Notes: generated by a model from the letters alone, not told the origin. Shown: positions 1 through 10,326, counted from the first letter of the stretch. The stretch is DNA of 64,000 nt from Variovorax atrisoli 110B (GCF_000382045.1 NZ_KB907450.1:1617452-1681451), one strand, 5' to 3'. Translations and numbers: made by a program.

Positions 1-1
1 G

Positions 2-2719
2 ATCACCGGCGTGCGCGGCGACCCGGAGCACCCGGCCAACTTCGGGCGGCTGTGCACCAAGGGCTCGACGCTGCATCTCACGGCCAGCGCCACGGTCACG
101 CGCCAGACGCGGCTGCTGCAGCCCATGCAGCGACTCGCGCGCGGCGAGGCGCCCTCGGTCGTCGCCTGGGACACCGCGCTAGACAACGCCGCCGGCAAGT
201 TCGCACAGGTGATCCGCGACCACGGCCCCGACGCGGTCGGCTTCTACGTGTCGGGCCAGCTGCTGACCGAGGACTACTACGTCTTCAACAAGCTCGCCAA
301 GGGCCTGGTCGGCACCAACAACATCGACACCAACTCGCGCCTGTGCATGAGCAGCGCGGTGGCCGGCTACAAGCAGACGCTGGGCGCCGACGCGCCGCCG
401 GCCTGCTACGACGACCTGAAGCACGCGCAATGCCTCTTCATCGTGGGCAGCAACACGGCCTGGGCGCACCCGATCCTGTTCCGCCGCATCGAGGACGCGA
501 AGGCGGCCAACCCGGCGATGAAGATCGTGGTGGCCGACCCGCGCCGCACCGACACGGTCGAGATCGCCGACCTGTTCCTGCCGATCCAGCCCGGCACCGA
601 CGTGATGCTCTTCAACGGCATGCTGCACCTGATGCTGTGGGAGGGCTGGACCGACGCGAAGTACATCGCCGCGCACACCAGCGGCTTCGACGCGCTGAAG
701 GCCACGGTGCGCGAATGCACGCCCGACAAGGTGGCCCAGGTCTGCGGCATCGCCAGGGACGACCTGCTCGAGGCCGCGCGGCTCTTCGCCACCTCGCCGG
801 CCACGCTGAGCCTGTACTGCCAGGGCCTGAACCAGTCGTCCAGCGGCACGGCGAAGAACGCCGCGCTCATCAACCTGCACCTGGCGACCGGCCAGATCGG
901 CCGCGCCGGCGCCGGCCCCTTCTCGCTGACCGGCCAGCCCAATGCGATGGGCGGTCGCGAGGTGGGTGGCCTCGCCAACCTGCTGAGCGCTCACCGCGAC
1001 CTGGCCAACGCCGACCACCGCGCCGAGGTCGCCGCGCTCTGGGGCGTGCCCTCGGTGCCCGAGAAGCCGGGCAAGACGGCGGTGGAGATGTTCCAGGCGG
1101 CGGCCGACGGCGAGATCCGCGCGCTGTGGATCGCATGCACCAATCCGGCGCAGTCGATGCCGGATCAGGCCACCGTGCGCCGCGCCCTGGAGCGTGCCGA
1201 GTTCGTGGTGGTGCAGGAAGCCTTCGCGACCACCGCCACCTGCGCCTTCGCCGACCTGCTGCTGCCCGCCACCACCTGGGGCGAGAAGGAAGGCACCGTC
1301 ACCAACAGCGAGCGCCGCATCTCGCGCGTTCGCACGGCGGTGCCGGCGCCGGGCGAGGCGCGCAACGACTGGTCGATCGCCGTCGCCTTCGCGCGCCGGC
1401 TCGAGCAGCAGCTGGACCGCACCTCCACGCTGTTCCCCTACGAGACGGCCGAATCGGTCTGGAACGAGCACCGCGAGTCCACGCGCGGGCGCGACCTCGA
1501 CATCACCGGCCTGAGCTACGCGATGCTGGAGAGCGCCGGCCCGCAGCAATGGCCACTGAGGGAAGGCGAAAGCACCGGCCGCGCGCGCCTCTACGAGGAC
1601 GGCGTCTTCCCCACGCCCGATGGCCGCGCCCGCTTCGTCGACACCGTCTACAAGCCCGTGGCCGAGGCGCGGGAGGCACGCTACCCCTTCTCGCTGAACA
1701 CCGGCCGCCTGCGCGACCAGTGGCATGGCATGAGCCGCACCGGCACGGCGGGCCGACTGTTCGGCCACGTGCCCGAACCCGTGGTGCAGATGAACGCGCA
1801 GGACATGGCGCGCCGACAGATCGGCGAAGGCGACCTGGTGCAGCTGACCTCGAAGCGAGGCTCGATCATGCTGCCGGCGCGCGCCAGCGCCGAGGTGGGG
1901 CTGAGCCAGGCCTTCGTCGCCATGCACTGGGGCGAGGAGTACCTGAGCGGTTGCTCGTCGAGCGGCACGCGGCTGGCGGGCATCAATGCACTGACCACGT
2001 CGGCTTTCTGCCCGAGCTCGAAGCAGCCGGAGCTGAAGCACGCGGCGGTGAAGATCCTCAAGGCCGAGTTGCCCTGGTCGCTGCTGGCCGTGGCCTGGCT
2101 GCCCGGCGACGAGGCCCTGTCGGCGCATCGCGCGCTGCAGCCGATGATGGGGCTCCTTCCTTTCGCGACCTGCGTGCCGTTTTACGGCAGCACGCAGGGA
2201 GCCGAACGCAGCGGCATCCTCTTTCGTGCCGCCGCGCACGACGCGCCCGACGATGCGCTGATCGAAAGGATCGAAGCCCTGCTCGGCCTGCAGACGCCCG
2301 ACACCCTGCGCTATGCAGACCGCCGCCGCGGCCAGCGCCGCTCGGCGAGGCTGGTGCGCCGCGCGGACGGCAGCGCGGGCCTCGAAGCCTTCCTGCTGGG
2401 CGGCGACACCAGCGCCGAGGCATGGATCGCCACCCTGCTGCGCGAGGAACTGCCGGCACAGACCTACGGCCGCCTGCTGCTGTCGCCGGGCTCGAAGGCG
2501 CCGGTGGCTGTGCAGTCGCGAGGCAAAACGGTGTGCACCTGCTTCAACGTGGCGGACGGGGCGATCCAGGCCGAACTGTCGCGCTGCGCAGGCACGCCGG
2601 ACGAACGGCTGGCCAGGCTGCAGGGAGCGCTGAAATGCGGCACCAACTGCGGCTCGTGCGTTCCGGAGCTCAAGCGGATGGTGCGGGCGACGCCGGTCGA
2701 GGCGGAGGCGCTGTCGTGA
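2..2719 (+). CDS. nasA: Assimilatory nitrate reductase catalytic subunit (5' truncated by window)
   Basis: Reduces nitrate to nitrite in the cytoplasm, using a Mo-bisMGD cofactor and iron-sulfur clusters. About 905 residues are visible. The frame is open to the left edge, so the true start and the first three cysteines of the N-terminal [4Fe-4S] site lie outside the window; the fourth is in the GRLCTKG motif near the edge. NSRLCMSS, about 110 residues in, carries the likely Mo-ligand cysteine. NTAWAHP and DPRRTDT belong to the cofactor-binding core. The C-terminal end has a BFD-like [2Fe-2S] domain (CTCFN, then CGTNCGSC), as in NasA proteins that take electrons through a fused ferredoxin-like domain. 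The ybiB and cobA genes follow on the same strand; cobA makes the siroheme precursor needed by nitrite reductase, which supports an assimilatory role. Confidence 0.93.
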   Translation: MTGVRGDPEHPANFGRLCTKGSTLHLTASATVTRQTRLLQPMQRLARGEAPSVVAWDTALDNAAGKFAQVIRDHGPDAVGFYVSGQLLTEDYYVFNKLAKGLVGTNNIDTNSRLCMSSAVAGYKQTLGADAPPACYDDLKHAQCLFIVGSNTAWAHPILFRRIEDAKAANPAMKIVVADPRRTDTVEIADLFLPIQPGTDVMLFNGMLHLMLWEGWTDAKYIAAHTSGFDALKATVRECTPDKVAQVCGIARDDLLEAARLFATSPATLSLYCQGLNQSSSGTAKNAALINLHLATGQIGRAGAGPFSLTGQPNAMGGREVGGLANLLSAHRDLANADHRAEVAALWGVPSVPEKPGKTAVEMFQAAADGEIRALWIACTNPAQSMPDQATVRRALERAEFVVVQEAFATTATCAFADLLLPATTWGEKEGTVTNSERRISRVRTAVPAPGEARNDWSIAVAFARRLEQQLDRTSTLFPYETAESVWNEHRESTRGRDLDITGLSYAMLESAGPQQWPLREGESTGRARLYEDGVFPTPDGRARFVDTVYKPVAEAREARYPFSLNTGRLRDQWHGMSRTGTAGRLFGHVPEPVVQMNAQDMARRQIGEGDLVQLTSKRGSIMLPARASAEVGLSQAFVAMHWGEEYLSGCSSSGTRLAGINALTTSAFCPSSKQPELKHAAVKILKAELPWSLLAVAWLPGDEALSAHRALQPMMGLLPFATCVPFYGSTQGAERSGILFRAAAHDAPDDALIERIEALLGLQTPDTLRYADRRRGQRRSARLVRRADGSAGLEAFLLGGDTSAEAWIATLLREELPAQTYGRLLLSPGSKAPVAVQSRGKTVCTCFNVADGAIQAELSRCAGTPDERLARLQGALKCGTNCGSCVPELKRMVRATPVEAEALS

Positions 2720-2734
2720 TGCGCCCGCAACCAG

Positions 2735-2836
2735 CTCCCTCCCCCTCTGGGGGAGGGTTGGGGTGGGGGCACGACCGCGCCACCATGCCAGCGCCGCTTG
2801 CCCCCATCCCAACCTTCCCCCAGCGGAAGGGGCCAT
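2735..2836. repeat. Inverted pair of G/C-rich intergenic repeats
   Basis: Between nasA and ybiB, a unit reading CCCCCTCTGGGGGAGGG followed by TTGGGGTGGGGGC is mirrored about 35 bases later by GCCCCCATCCCAACC and TTCCCCCAGCGGAAGGGG. Each half can form its own hairpin and the two halves can pair with each other. No gene or T-run terminator is seen in this gap. This looks like a dispersed intergenic repeat that could act as an mRNA stabiliser or a weak terminator; that role is an inference. Confidence 0.7.
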
Positions 2837-2895
2837 ACCCATGCATAAGCCGACTCACATTCCGGCATAAGCGTTGCAGGACAATCCCCCTACCC

Positions 2896-3807
2896 ATGGG
2901 AATCAGCCAATACATCAAGGAAATCGGCCGCGGTGCGCGAGGCGCCAGGCCGCTCACGCGCGAGCAGGCCACCGACCTGTTCGGCCAGGTGCTGGACGGC
3001 ACCGTGACCGACCTCGAGATCGGCGGCTTCTGCCTGGCCATGCGCATCAAGGGCGAGACGCCCGAGGAGATGGCCGGCTTCCTCGATGCCACCCATGCGC
3101 GGCTGCAGATGATCCCCGCCGGCGACCGCCCGCTGATCGTGCTGCCCAGCTACAACGGTGCGCGCAAGCTGCCGGTGCTCACGCCGCTGCTGGCGCTGCT
3201 GCTGGCTCGCGAAGGCCTGCCGGTGCTGGTGCACGGAAGCGCGAGCGAAACATCGCGCGTTCTGGCGTCGAACGTGCTCGCCGCGCTGGGCCATGCGCCG
3301 ATGACGGCCATCCGCGCCGTCGCCAATGGCGAGGCCGCCTTCGCGCCCGCCGAGCTGCTGAACCCCGCGCTCAAGCGCCTGCTCGACGTGCGCCGCGTGG
3401 TCGGCCTGCGCAACCCCGGCCACAGCGTGGTGAAGCTGATGCAGCCCACCGCCGGCCCGAGCGTGGTGGTCGCCAGCTACACCCATCCCGAATACGCGCG
3501 CGTCATGGCCGAGACCTTCGAGCTGTCGGGCATGACCGCCCTGCTCTCGCGCGGCCTCGAAGGCGAAGTGGTGTCCGACCCGAGGCGCACCGCGCAGATC
3601 GACGGCTTCGTGCGCGGCGTGCGCACCGAGCTGCAGTCGCAGCAGGCCGGCACCGCCTCCGAGGTGCCGGGGCTGCCGAAGGAAATCGACGTCGCCACCA
3701 CCGCCGGCTACACGCGCCGCGTTCTGGACGGCGAGCTTCCCGTGCCGGAGGCGATCGCGACGCAGGTCAGGCACATCACGCAACTGGCATTGGCATCCCA
3801 CGCATGA
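2896..3807 (+). CDS. ybiB: YbiB-type DNA-binding protein (TrpD2 / glycosyltransferase-3 fold family)
   Basis: 303 residues, full length for the family. The fold is that of anthranilate phosphoribosyltransferase, but YbiB/TrpD2 proteins bind nucleic acid and do not act in tryptophan synthesis (family knowledge). Visible features are the N-terminal helical region (TREQATDLFGQVLDG, IGGFCLAMRIKGET), a glycine/serine-rich segment VLVHGSASETSR near residue 115, and RNPGHSVVKLMQP near 178. The ATG at 2896 is the first in-frame methionine that gives the family N-terminus. Its stop overlaps the cobA start as ATGA, so the two are probably translationally coupled. Its place in the nitrate-assimilation operon is conserved-looking but its role there is not obvious. 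LexA-type control, known for E. coli ybiB, is not evident here. Confidence 0.8.
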   Translation: MGISQYIKEIGRGARGARPLTREQATDLFGQVLDGTVTDLEIGGFCLAMRIKGETPEEMAGFLDATHARLQMIPAGDRPLIVLPSYNGARKLPVLTPLLALLLAREGLPVLVHGSASETSRVLASNVLAALGHAPMTAIRAVANGEAAFAPAELLNPALKRLLDVRRVVGLRNPGHSVVKLMQPTAGPSVVVASYTHPEYARVMAETFELSGMTALLSRGLEGEVVSDPRRTAQIDGFVRGVRTELQSQQAGTASEVPGLPKEIDVATTAGYTRRVLDGELPVPEAIATQVRHITQLALASHA

Positions 3808-4613
3808 ACAACGACAACCCCACCTCCCTCATCGCCGGCCGCTGCACGCTGGTGGGCGCAGGACCCGGCGACCCGGAGCTGCTGACCATCAAGGCCGTGA
3901 AGGCGATCCAGGCCGCGACTGTGCTGCTGGTCGACGACCTTGTGAACGACCAGATCGTGCAGGCCTACGCCCGCCCTGGCGCACGCATCGTGCACGTGGG
4001 CAAGCGCGGCGGCTGCAAGAGCACGCCGCAGGCCTTCATCGAGCGGCTGATGATCACTGCCGTGCGCGAGGGCGAGACGGTGGTGCGCCTCAAGGGCGGC
4101 GACCCGTTCATCTTCGGACGCGGCGGCGAGGAAGTGGAGCACCTGCGCGAAGCAGGCATCGAATGCGCGGTGGTCAACGGCATCACCGCCGGCCTCGCCG
4201 CCGTGACGACGCTGGGCGTGCCGCTCACGCACCGCGACCATGCGCAGGGCGTGGTGTTCGTCACCGGCCACGCCAAGACCGGCGCCGGCGCGGCCGAAGA
4301 CCCGACCGACTGGCGCGCGCTGGCCGCGACCGCGTACAACGCCCGGCTCACGCTGGTGATCTACATGGGCGTGTCGGGCGCGGCGCACATCGAGCGCGAG
4401 CTGCTGCAAGGCCTGCCGGCCGACACGCCGGTGGCCGTCATCCAGCATGCGAGCCTGCCGCAACAGAAGCACGTCGCGACCACGCTGGGCAGGCTGCAAC
4501 ACGGCATCGCCGAAGCGGGTATCGCGAGCCCGGCGGTGATCGTGGTGGGCGACGTGCTGCGCGGGCTGGCCGCTGCCGAGGCGGCCGTGGGCGAGACCAG
4601 GTTCGGCACCTGA
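3804..4613 (+). CDS. cobA: Uroporphyrinogen-III C-methyltransferase (SUMT)
   Basis: 269 residues. Methylates uroporphyrinogen III twice with SAM to give precorrin-2, the precursor of siroheme. The family landmarks are VGAGPGDPELLTIKA near residue 17, RLKGGDPFIFGRGGEE near 95 (the GGDP SAM-binding loop), GVPLTHRDHAQ and VVFVTGH. It is a stand-alone methyltransferase without the dehydrogenase/chelatase part of CysG, so that activity must be encoded elsewhere. The ATG overlaps the ybiB stop by four bases. The link to nasA is direct: assimilatory nitrite reductase needs siroheme. The cobA name also covers cobalamin-pathway enzymes, but the context favours siroheme. Confidence 0.9.
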   Translation: MNNDNPTSLIAGRCTLVGAGPGDPELLTIKAVKAIQAATVLLVDDLVNDQIVQAYARPGARIVHVGKRGGCKSTPQAFIERLMITAVREGETVVRLKGGDPFIFGRGGEEVEHLREAGIECAVVNGITAGLAAVTTLGVPLTHRDHAQGVVFVTGHAKTGAGAAEDPTDWRALAATAYNARLTLVIYMGVSGAAHIERELLQGLPADTPVAVIQHASLPQQKHVATTLGRLQHGIAEAGIASPAVIVVGDVLRGLAAAEAAVGETRFGT

Positions 4614-4699
4614 ATCGCACCTGACCTGGGCGACCGAGGTGCAGGCAGCGCGGGCGCCGCGCACCACAACGTGGCATGGATCGTGCTCAGCGATGGGCA

Positions 4700-5827
<1,128 letters not shown>

Positions 5828-5900
5828 GCGCCTTCGCCTTCCGCTTTTCTCCGCGTTCGTTTCCTTCACCTTTCCTTTTTCTTCAATGGAGACCCAGCCC

Positions 5901-7166
5901 ATGACCGATTCCATCGACAACAACGGCCTGAAGCGCCGCACCCTGCTGCAAGGCACCGCCGGCATCCTGGCCACGGGCATCGCACCCTTCGTGCATGCGC
6001 AGGAGAAGATCGTGCTGCGCTACCTCGGCACGGCGGTGAACCAGGACAAGGCGATCGCCGAGAAGTTCAAGGCCGACACCGGCATCGAGATCCAGTACGT
6101 GGCAGTGACCACCGACGACGTGACCAAGCGCGCCGTCACCGCGCCCAACAGCTTCGACCTGATCGACACCGAGTTCTTCTCGCTCAAGAAGATCGTGCCC
6201 ACGGGCAACCTCAAGGGCATCGACACCAAGCGCGTGAAGAACGCAGACAAGATCACCTCGCTCTTCACCAAGGGCGAAGTGGCCGGCAAGAAGGTGGGCG
6301 ACCAGGGCACGGCGCCGGTGAAGGTGATCTACCTCGAAGGCGAGAAGAGCAAGGCCTTCGCCAAGTCGGCCACGCAATACATGTCGCTGATCCCGACCAC
6401 CTACAACGCCGACACGCTGGGCATCCGACCCGACCTCATCAAGCGCCCGATCGGCTCGTGGGCAGAGCTGCTGAACCCTGAGTTCAAGGGCAAGGCCGCG
6501 ATCCTGAACATTCCCTCGATCGGCATCATGGACGCCGCGATGGTGGTGGAGGCCAAGGGCCTGCACAAGTACGCGGACAAGGGCAACATGACCAAGGCCG
6601 AGATCGACCTGACGATCAAGACCCTGATCGAGGCCAAGAAGGCCGGCCAGTTCCGCGCGCTGTGGAAGGACTTCAACGAATCGGTGAACCTGATGTCCTC
6701 GGGCGAGGTGGTGATCCAGTCGATGTGGTCGCCCGCGGTCACCGCCGTGCGCAGCAAGGGCATCGACTGCACCTTCCAGCCGCTCAAGGAAGGCTATCGC
6801 GCCTGGGCCTCGGGCTTCGGCCTGCCGGCCACGCTCTCGGGCAAGAAGCTCGACGGCGCCTACGAGTTCATCAACTGGTTCCTCGACGGCTGGGCCGGCG
6901 CCTACCTCAACCGCCAGGGCTACTACAGCGCCGTGCTCGACACCGCCAAGACCAAGATGGAAGCCTACGAGTGGGCCTACTGGATGGAAGGCAAGCCCGC
7001 CGCCCAGGACATCAAGAGCCCGCAGGGCGACGTGATCGCCAAGGCCGGCTCGGTGCGCGACGGCGGCAGCTACGAACAGCGCATGGGCGGCATCGCCTGC
7101 TGGAACGCCGTCATGGACGAGAACGAATACATGGTCCGGAAGTGGAACGAGTTCGTGGCTGCGTAA
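5901..7166 (+). CDS. Extracellular solute-binding protein of polyamine-type ABC importer
   Basis: 421 residues, family 1 solute-binding fold. The N-terminus LKRRTLLQGTAGILATG followed by a VHA cleavage site reads as a twin-arginine (Tat) signal, so the protein is probably exported folded. The ATG at 5901 is preferred over the in-frame ATG at 5886 because GGAGAC sits about ten bases upstream of it. Downstream blocks such as DLIDTEFFSLKK and GKAAILNIPSIGIMDAAM fit PotD/PotF-like binding proteins. A repeat copy in the 151-base gap before the permease gene may set different mRNA levels for the binding protein and the membrane parts. Confidence 0.85.
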   Translation: MTDSIDNNGLKRRTLLQGTAGILATGIAPFVHAQEKIVLRYLGTAVNQDKAIAEKFKADTGIEIQYVAVTTDDVTKRAVTAPNSFDLIDTEFFSLKKIVPTGNLKGIDTKRVKNADKITSLFTKGEVAGKKVGDQGTAPVKVIYLEGEKSKAFAKSATQYMSLIPTTYNADTLGIRPDLIKRPIGSWAELLNPEFKGKAAILNIPSIGIMDAAMVVEAKGLHKYADKGNMTKAEIDLTIKTLIEAKKAGQFRALWKDFNESVNLMSSGEVVIQSMWSPAVTAVRSKGIDCTFQPLKEGYRAWASGFGLPATLSGKKLDGAYEFINWFLDGWAGAYLNRQGYYSAVLDTAKTKMEAYEWAYWMEGKPAAQDIKSPQGDVIAKAGSVRDGGSYEQRMGGIACWNAVMDENEYMVRKWNEFVAA

Positions 7167-7175
7167 AAGGGCTCG

Positions 7176-7270
7176 CCCCCAGGCTTCGCGCACTGAGTGT
7201 CGCTTCGCCTCCCCCTGACCGGGGGCGACACCTGCGGCCCGGCAAAGCCGGTTCCGCGGTGTCCCACGAA
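7176..7270 (+). repeat. Copy 1 of ~95-bp double-hairpin intergenic repeat
   Basis: Lies between the binding-protein and first permease genes. It has a C-rich entry, CTTCGCGCACTGAGTG, hairpin CCCCC-TGACC-GGGGG and hairpin CCGGC-AAA-GCCGG followed by TTCCGCGGTG. Two more copies occur in this window, at 12362-12457 (inverted) and 57085-57180. Stem sequences are kept while loops vary, which suggests the RNA structure is under selection. Confidence 0.8.
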
Positions 7271-7317
7271 CGGGCATCGCCTTGCTCGCCCTTGGACACA
7301 GTCTTTCGCTCCCATCC

Positions 7318-8235
7318 ATGAGTACTCCCGTCGCGTCCAGCCATGCTGCCACCGCTCCCGTTCACGCCGTGAAGGCCTGGTGGCAGGCGGCGCCGTTCGC
7401 GCTGGTGTTCCTGCTGTTCTTCCTGATTCCGCTGGCGCTGGTCGCGATGGTCAGCCTGTGGAATTTCAACGAGTACGAGCTGATACCGGCGGTCACGCTG
7501 CGCAACTACCTCAGCCTCTTCGAGGGCTGCTCGCGGCTCACCGACAACGGCGACCTCTGCGTCACGCTGAACACCTACCTGAGCACCTTCAAGTTCTGCC
7601 TGCTGGTGTGGGGCATCACGCTGGTGATCGGCTTCTCGGTGGCGTACTTCCTGGCCTTCCACGTGCGCTCCTCGACCATGCAGACGGTGCTGTTCGTGCT
7701 GTGCACGGTGCCCTTCTGGACCTCCAACGTGATCCGCATGATCTCGTGGGTGCCGCTGCTGGGACGCAACGGGCTGGTCAACCAGGCGCTCATGGGCGTG
7801 GGCCTGGTCGACCGGCCGCTGGAGTGGCTGCTCTTTTCCGATTTCTCGGTGGTGCTGGCCTTCGTGCACCTGTACACCATGTTCATGATCGTGCCGATCT
7901 TCAACAGCATGATGCGCATCGACCGCTCGCTGCTCGAAGCGGCCAGCGACGCAGGCGCCTCGGGCTGGCAGACGCTGTGGAACGTGGTGGTGCCGCTGTC
8001 GCGCACCGGCATCCTCATCGGCTCGATCTTCGTCATCACCATCGTGATGGGCGACTTCGTCACCATCGGCGTGATGGGCGGGCAGCAGATCGCCTCCATC
8101 GGCAAGATCATCCAGGTGCAGACCTCGTACCTGCAGTTCCCGCTGGCGGCGGCCAACGCCATGATCCTGCTGGCGGTGGTGCTGATGATCATCTGGGGCC
8201 TGACCCGGATGGTCGACATCCGCAAGGAGCTCTGA
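7318..8235 (+). CDS. ABC transporter permease, PotB type
   Basis: 305 residues with about six hydrophobic membrane segments, the first at roughly residues 25-45 (FALVFLLFFLIPLALVAMV). The cytoplasmic coupling loop EAASDAGASGWQTLWNVVVP near 215 is the EAA motif that contacts the ATPase. The ATG at 7318 is preferred over the in-frame ATG at 7282 because the added residues would be translated from repeat-flanking DNA and do not look like a PotB N-terminus. The next permease gene starts one base after the stop, so the two are coupled. Confidence 0.85.
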   Translation: MSTPVASSHAATAPVHAVKAWWQAAPFALVFLLFFLIPLALVAMVSLWNFNEYELIPAVTLRNYLSLFEGCSRLTDNGDLCVTLNTYLSTFKFCLLVWGITLVIGFSVAYFLAFHVRSSTMQTVLFVLCTVPFWTSNVIRMISWVPLLGRNGLVNQALMGVGLVDRPLEWLLFSDFSVVLAFVHLYTMFMIVPIFNSMMRIDRSLLEAASDAGASGWQTLWNVVVPLSRTGILIGSIFVITIVMGDFVTIGVMGGQQIASIGKIIQVQTSYLQFPLAAANAMILLAVVLMIIWGLTRMVDIRKEL

Positions 8236-8236
8236 G

Positions 8237-9127
8237 ATGCAGACACCCATCGGCGCCCAGCGCGCCCCCGGCTTCTGGCCGCTGGCCACCGTATTCGGGC
8301 TCTTCGTGCTCTTCCTCTATGGCCCGATGATCACGATCTTCGTGCTGAGCTTCCAGGGCCCCGAAGGCGGACTGACGTTTCCGCTGCGCGGGATGTCGCT
8401 GCACTGGTTCCACAAGCTGGCCGAGGGCCTGGGCACGGTCGACATCGGTGCGGCCTTCAGGCGTTCGCTGGCGCTGGGCGCGGTGGTGATGGCGTTCACC
8501 GTGGTGCTGTCGGTGCTCGCCGGGCTCGCGTTCCGAAAGAAGCTCGCGGGCAGCAACGCCCTCTTCTTCGTGACGGTCGCCAGCCTGATCATGCCGTCGA
8601 TCATCATCTCGCTGGGCATCGGCCTGCAGTTCCGGCTCATCGACACCGGCATCAAGAGCGTGCTGACGGCGATGGACGCCACCTCGCTGCTCGAAGGCTA
8701 CGGCACCGCGCTGGGCCTGTTCAGCTCCGCGCTGGGCGCGCACCTGACGTGGACGCTGCCCTTCGGGCTGCTCATCATGTTCGCGGTGTTCAACCGCTTC
8801 AACCCCGCTTACGAGGAAGCCGCGCGCGACCTGGGCGCCACCCCCTGGCAGACCTTCCGCTTCGTGGTGCTGCCGCTGATCGGCCCGTCGATCGTGGGCA
8901 TCGGCATGTTCGGCTTCACGCTGTCGTGGGACGAGATCGCCCGCACCTCGCAGGCCATCGGCGATGTGAACACGCTGCCGCTCGAGCTGCAGGGGCTCAC
9001 CTCGACGGTGACGACGCCTTCGATCTACGCGCTGGGGACGGTGACCACCGTGGTGTCGCTGCTGGTGATGGCGGTGGCCTTGGGCGCGGCGGCCCTGCTG
9101 CGGCGGCGCTCGGCACGCAGGCGCTGA
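8237..9127 (+). CDS. ABC transporter permease, PotC type
   Basis: 296 residues with six predicted membrane segments. The EAA coupling loop EEAARDLGATPWQTFRFVVL lies near residue 193. It pairs with the upstream PotB-type permease to form the channel. The strongly basic tail (LRRRSARRR) is probably cytoplasmic. It ends the importer operon; no terminator hairpin is seen before the next gene. Confidence 0.85.
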   Translation: MQTPIGAQRAPGFWPLATVFGLFVLFLYGPMITIFVLSFQGPEGGLTFPLRGMSLHWFHKLAEGLGTVDIGAAFRRSLALGAVVMAFTVVLSVLAGLAFRKKLAGSNALFFVTVASLIMPSIIISLGIGLQFRLIDTGIKSVLTAMDATSLLEGYGTALGLFSSALGAHLTWTLPFGLLIMFAVFNRFNPAYEEAARDLGATPWQTFRFVVLPLIGPSIVGIGMFGFTLSWDEIARTSQAIGDVNTLPLELQGLTSTVTTPSIYALGTVTTVVSLLVMAVALGAAALLRRRSARRR

Positions 9128-9195
9128 GCATTTTTCCGTCGCCCCTCTAAAATCGCGCACCCATACAGGAGCCGAAGAAGAAGGAGAGGCGGGGC

Positions 9196-10326
9196 ATGCT
9201 GGACATCGACAAACTCAACGAATTCACCCAGAACCACGGCGAACTGCGCCGCGGACAGGGCCTGGTCACCGGCACCATCGCGCTGAGCCTTGCCATCCTG
9301 TGCTTCCTGGGCGTGCTGGCCTTCCACTTCCCGCAGTACCTCACCACGCCCGAGCTGCGCAAGAGCTACAACGTGGACATGATGCGCATGATCCTGCTGG
9401 CTGCGCTGGTCATCTCAGGCGGGCTCTCGCTGGTCAACATCATCTTCAACCGCTCGCGCTGGCTGTCCTCGGCCGCGTTCCTGCTGGTGGCGGCCTCGGC
9501 CCTGCTGGGCGGGCACAAGGTGCCTGTTCACGACTTCGCGGACAACACGCCCTACATCGGGCTGGACTGGTTCATCCTCGACCTGCTGGGCTCCTCGCTG
9601 ATCTTCATCTTCATCGAGAAGCTGTTCGCCCTGCGCAAGGACCAGCCGGTGTTCCGGGAGGAGTGGCAGACCGACTTCCACCACTTCGTGGTGAACCACA
9701 TGATCGTGGGCTTCGTGCTGCTGGCCACCAACCTGATGGTGCACAAGCTCTTCGGCTGGGCGGCCAACGACGGCATCCGGGGCTGGGTGAGCAACCTGCC
9801 CTTCTGGGCGGGGCTGCTGCTGATCATCCTGGTGGCCGACCTGGTGCAGTACTGGACGCATCGCGCCTACCACGAGGTGCCGGTGCTGTGGCGCCTGCAC
9901 GCGGTGCACCACAGCGTGAAGAGCATGGACTGGATGGCCGGCTCGCGCCAGCACATCCTGGAGCTGTTGATCACTCGCACCCTGGTGCTGGCGCCCATCT
10001 ACGTGCTGGGCTTCAGCAAGGACGTGATCGACGCCTACATCGTCGTGGTGGGCTTCCAGGCGGTGTTCAACCACTGCAACGTGAGCGTTCGGCTCGGCCC
10101 GCTGCGCTACCTGATCGTCACGCCCAACTTCCACCACTGGCACCACAGCCAGGACCAGGAAGCGCTCGACAAGAACTACGCGGCGCACTACGCCTTCCTC
10201 GACTACATCTTCGGCACCGCCGTGAAGAGCACCAAGCTCTGGCCCGAGAAGTACGGCGTGCTGGGCGACTACGTGCCCAACGGCTTCTTCAAGCAGCTGA
10301 AGTTCCCGTTCGTCTGGAAGGGCTGA
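9196..10326 (+). CDS. Sterol desaturase / fatty acid hydroxylase family membrane protein
   Basis: 376 residues, integral membrane, with several hydrophobic segments in the first 240 residues. The family di-iron histidine boxes are present: HRAYHEVPVLWRLHAVHH around residues 222-240 and HHWHHSQD near 314. Such enzymes use O2 and two irons to hydroxylate or desaturate lipid chains or sterol-like rings; the substrate here is unknown. GGAGAGGCGGGGC before the ATG gives a good ribosome site, and a TAAAAT at 9148 could be a -10 box with only a weak -35. The lipoprotein gene starts inside its stop codon (TGATG), so the pair is likely cotranslated. Confidence 0.82.
   Translation: MLDIDKLNEFTQNHGELRRGQGLVTGTIALSLAILCFLGVLAFHFPQYLTTPELRKSYNVDMMRMILLAALVISGGLSLVNIIFNRSRWLSSAAFLLVAASALLGGHKVPVHDFADNTPYIGLDWFILDLLGSSLIFIFIEKLFALRKDQPVFREEWQTDFHHFVVNHMIVGFVLLATNLMVHKLFGWAANDGIRGWVSNLPFWAGLLLIILVADLVQYWTHRAYHEVPVLWRLHAVHHSVKSMDWMAGSRQHILELLITRTLVLAPIYVLGFSKDVIDAYIVVVGFQAVFNHCNVSVRLGPLRYLIVTPNFHHWHHSQDQEALDKNYAAHYAFLDYIFGTAVKSTKLWPEKYGVLGDYVPNGFFKQLKFPFVWKG

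Noticed and set aside
9125..9153. A promoter before the fatty acid hydroxylase-like gene (TGAGCA-17-TAAAAT)
   Set aside because: The -10 box is good but the -35 matches only three consensus bases, so it was noted in the gene entry and not listed separately.
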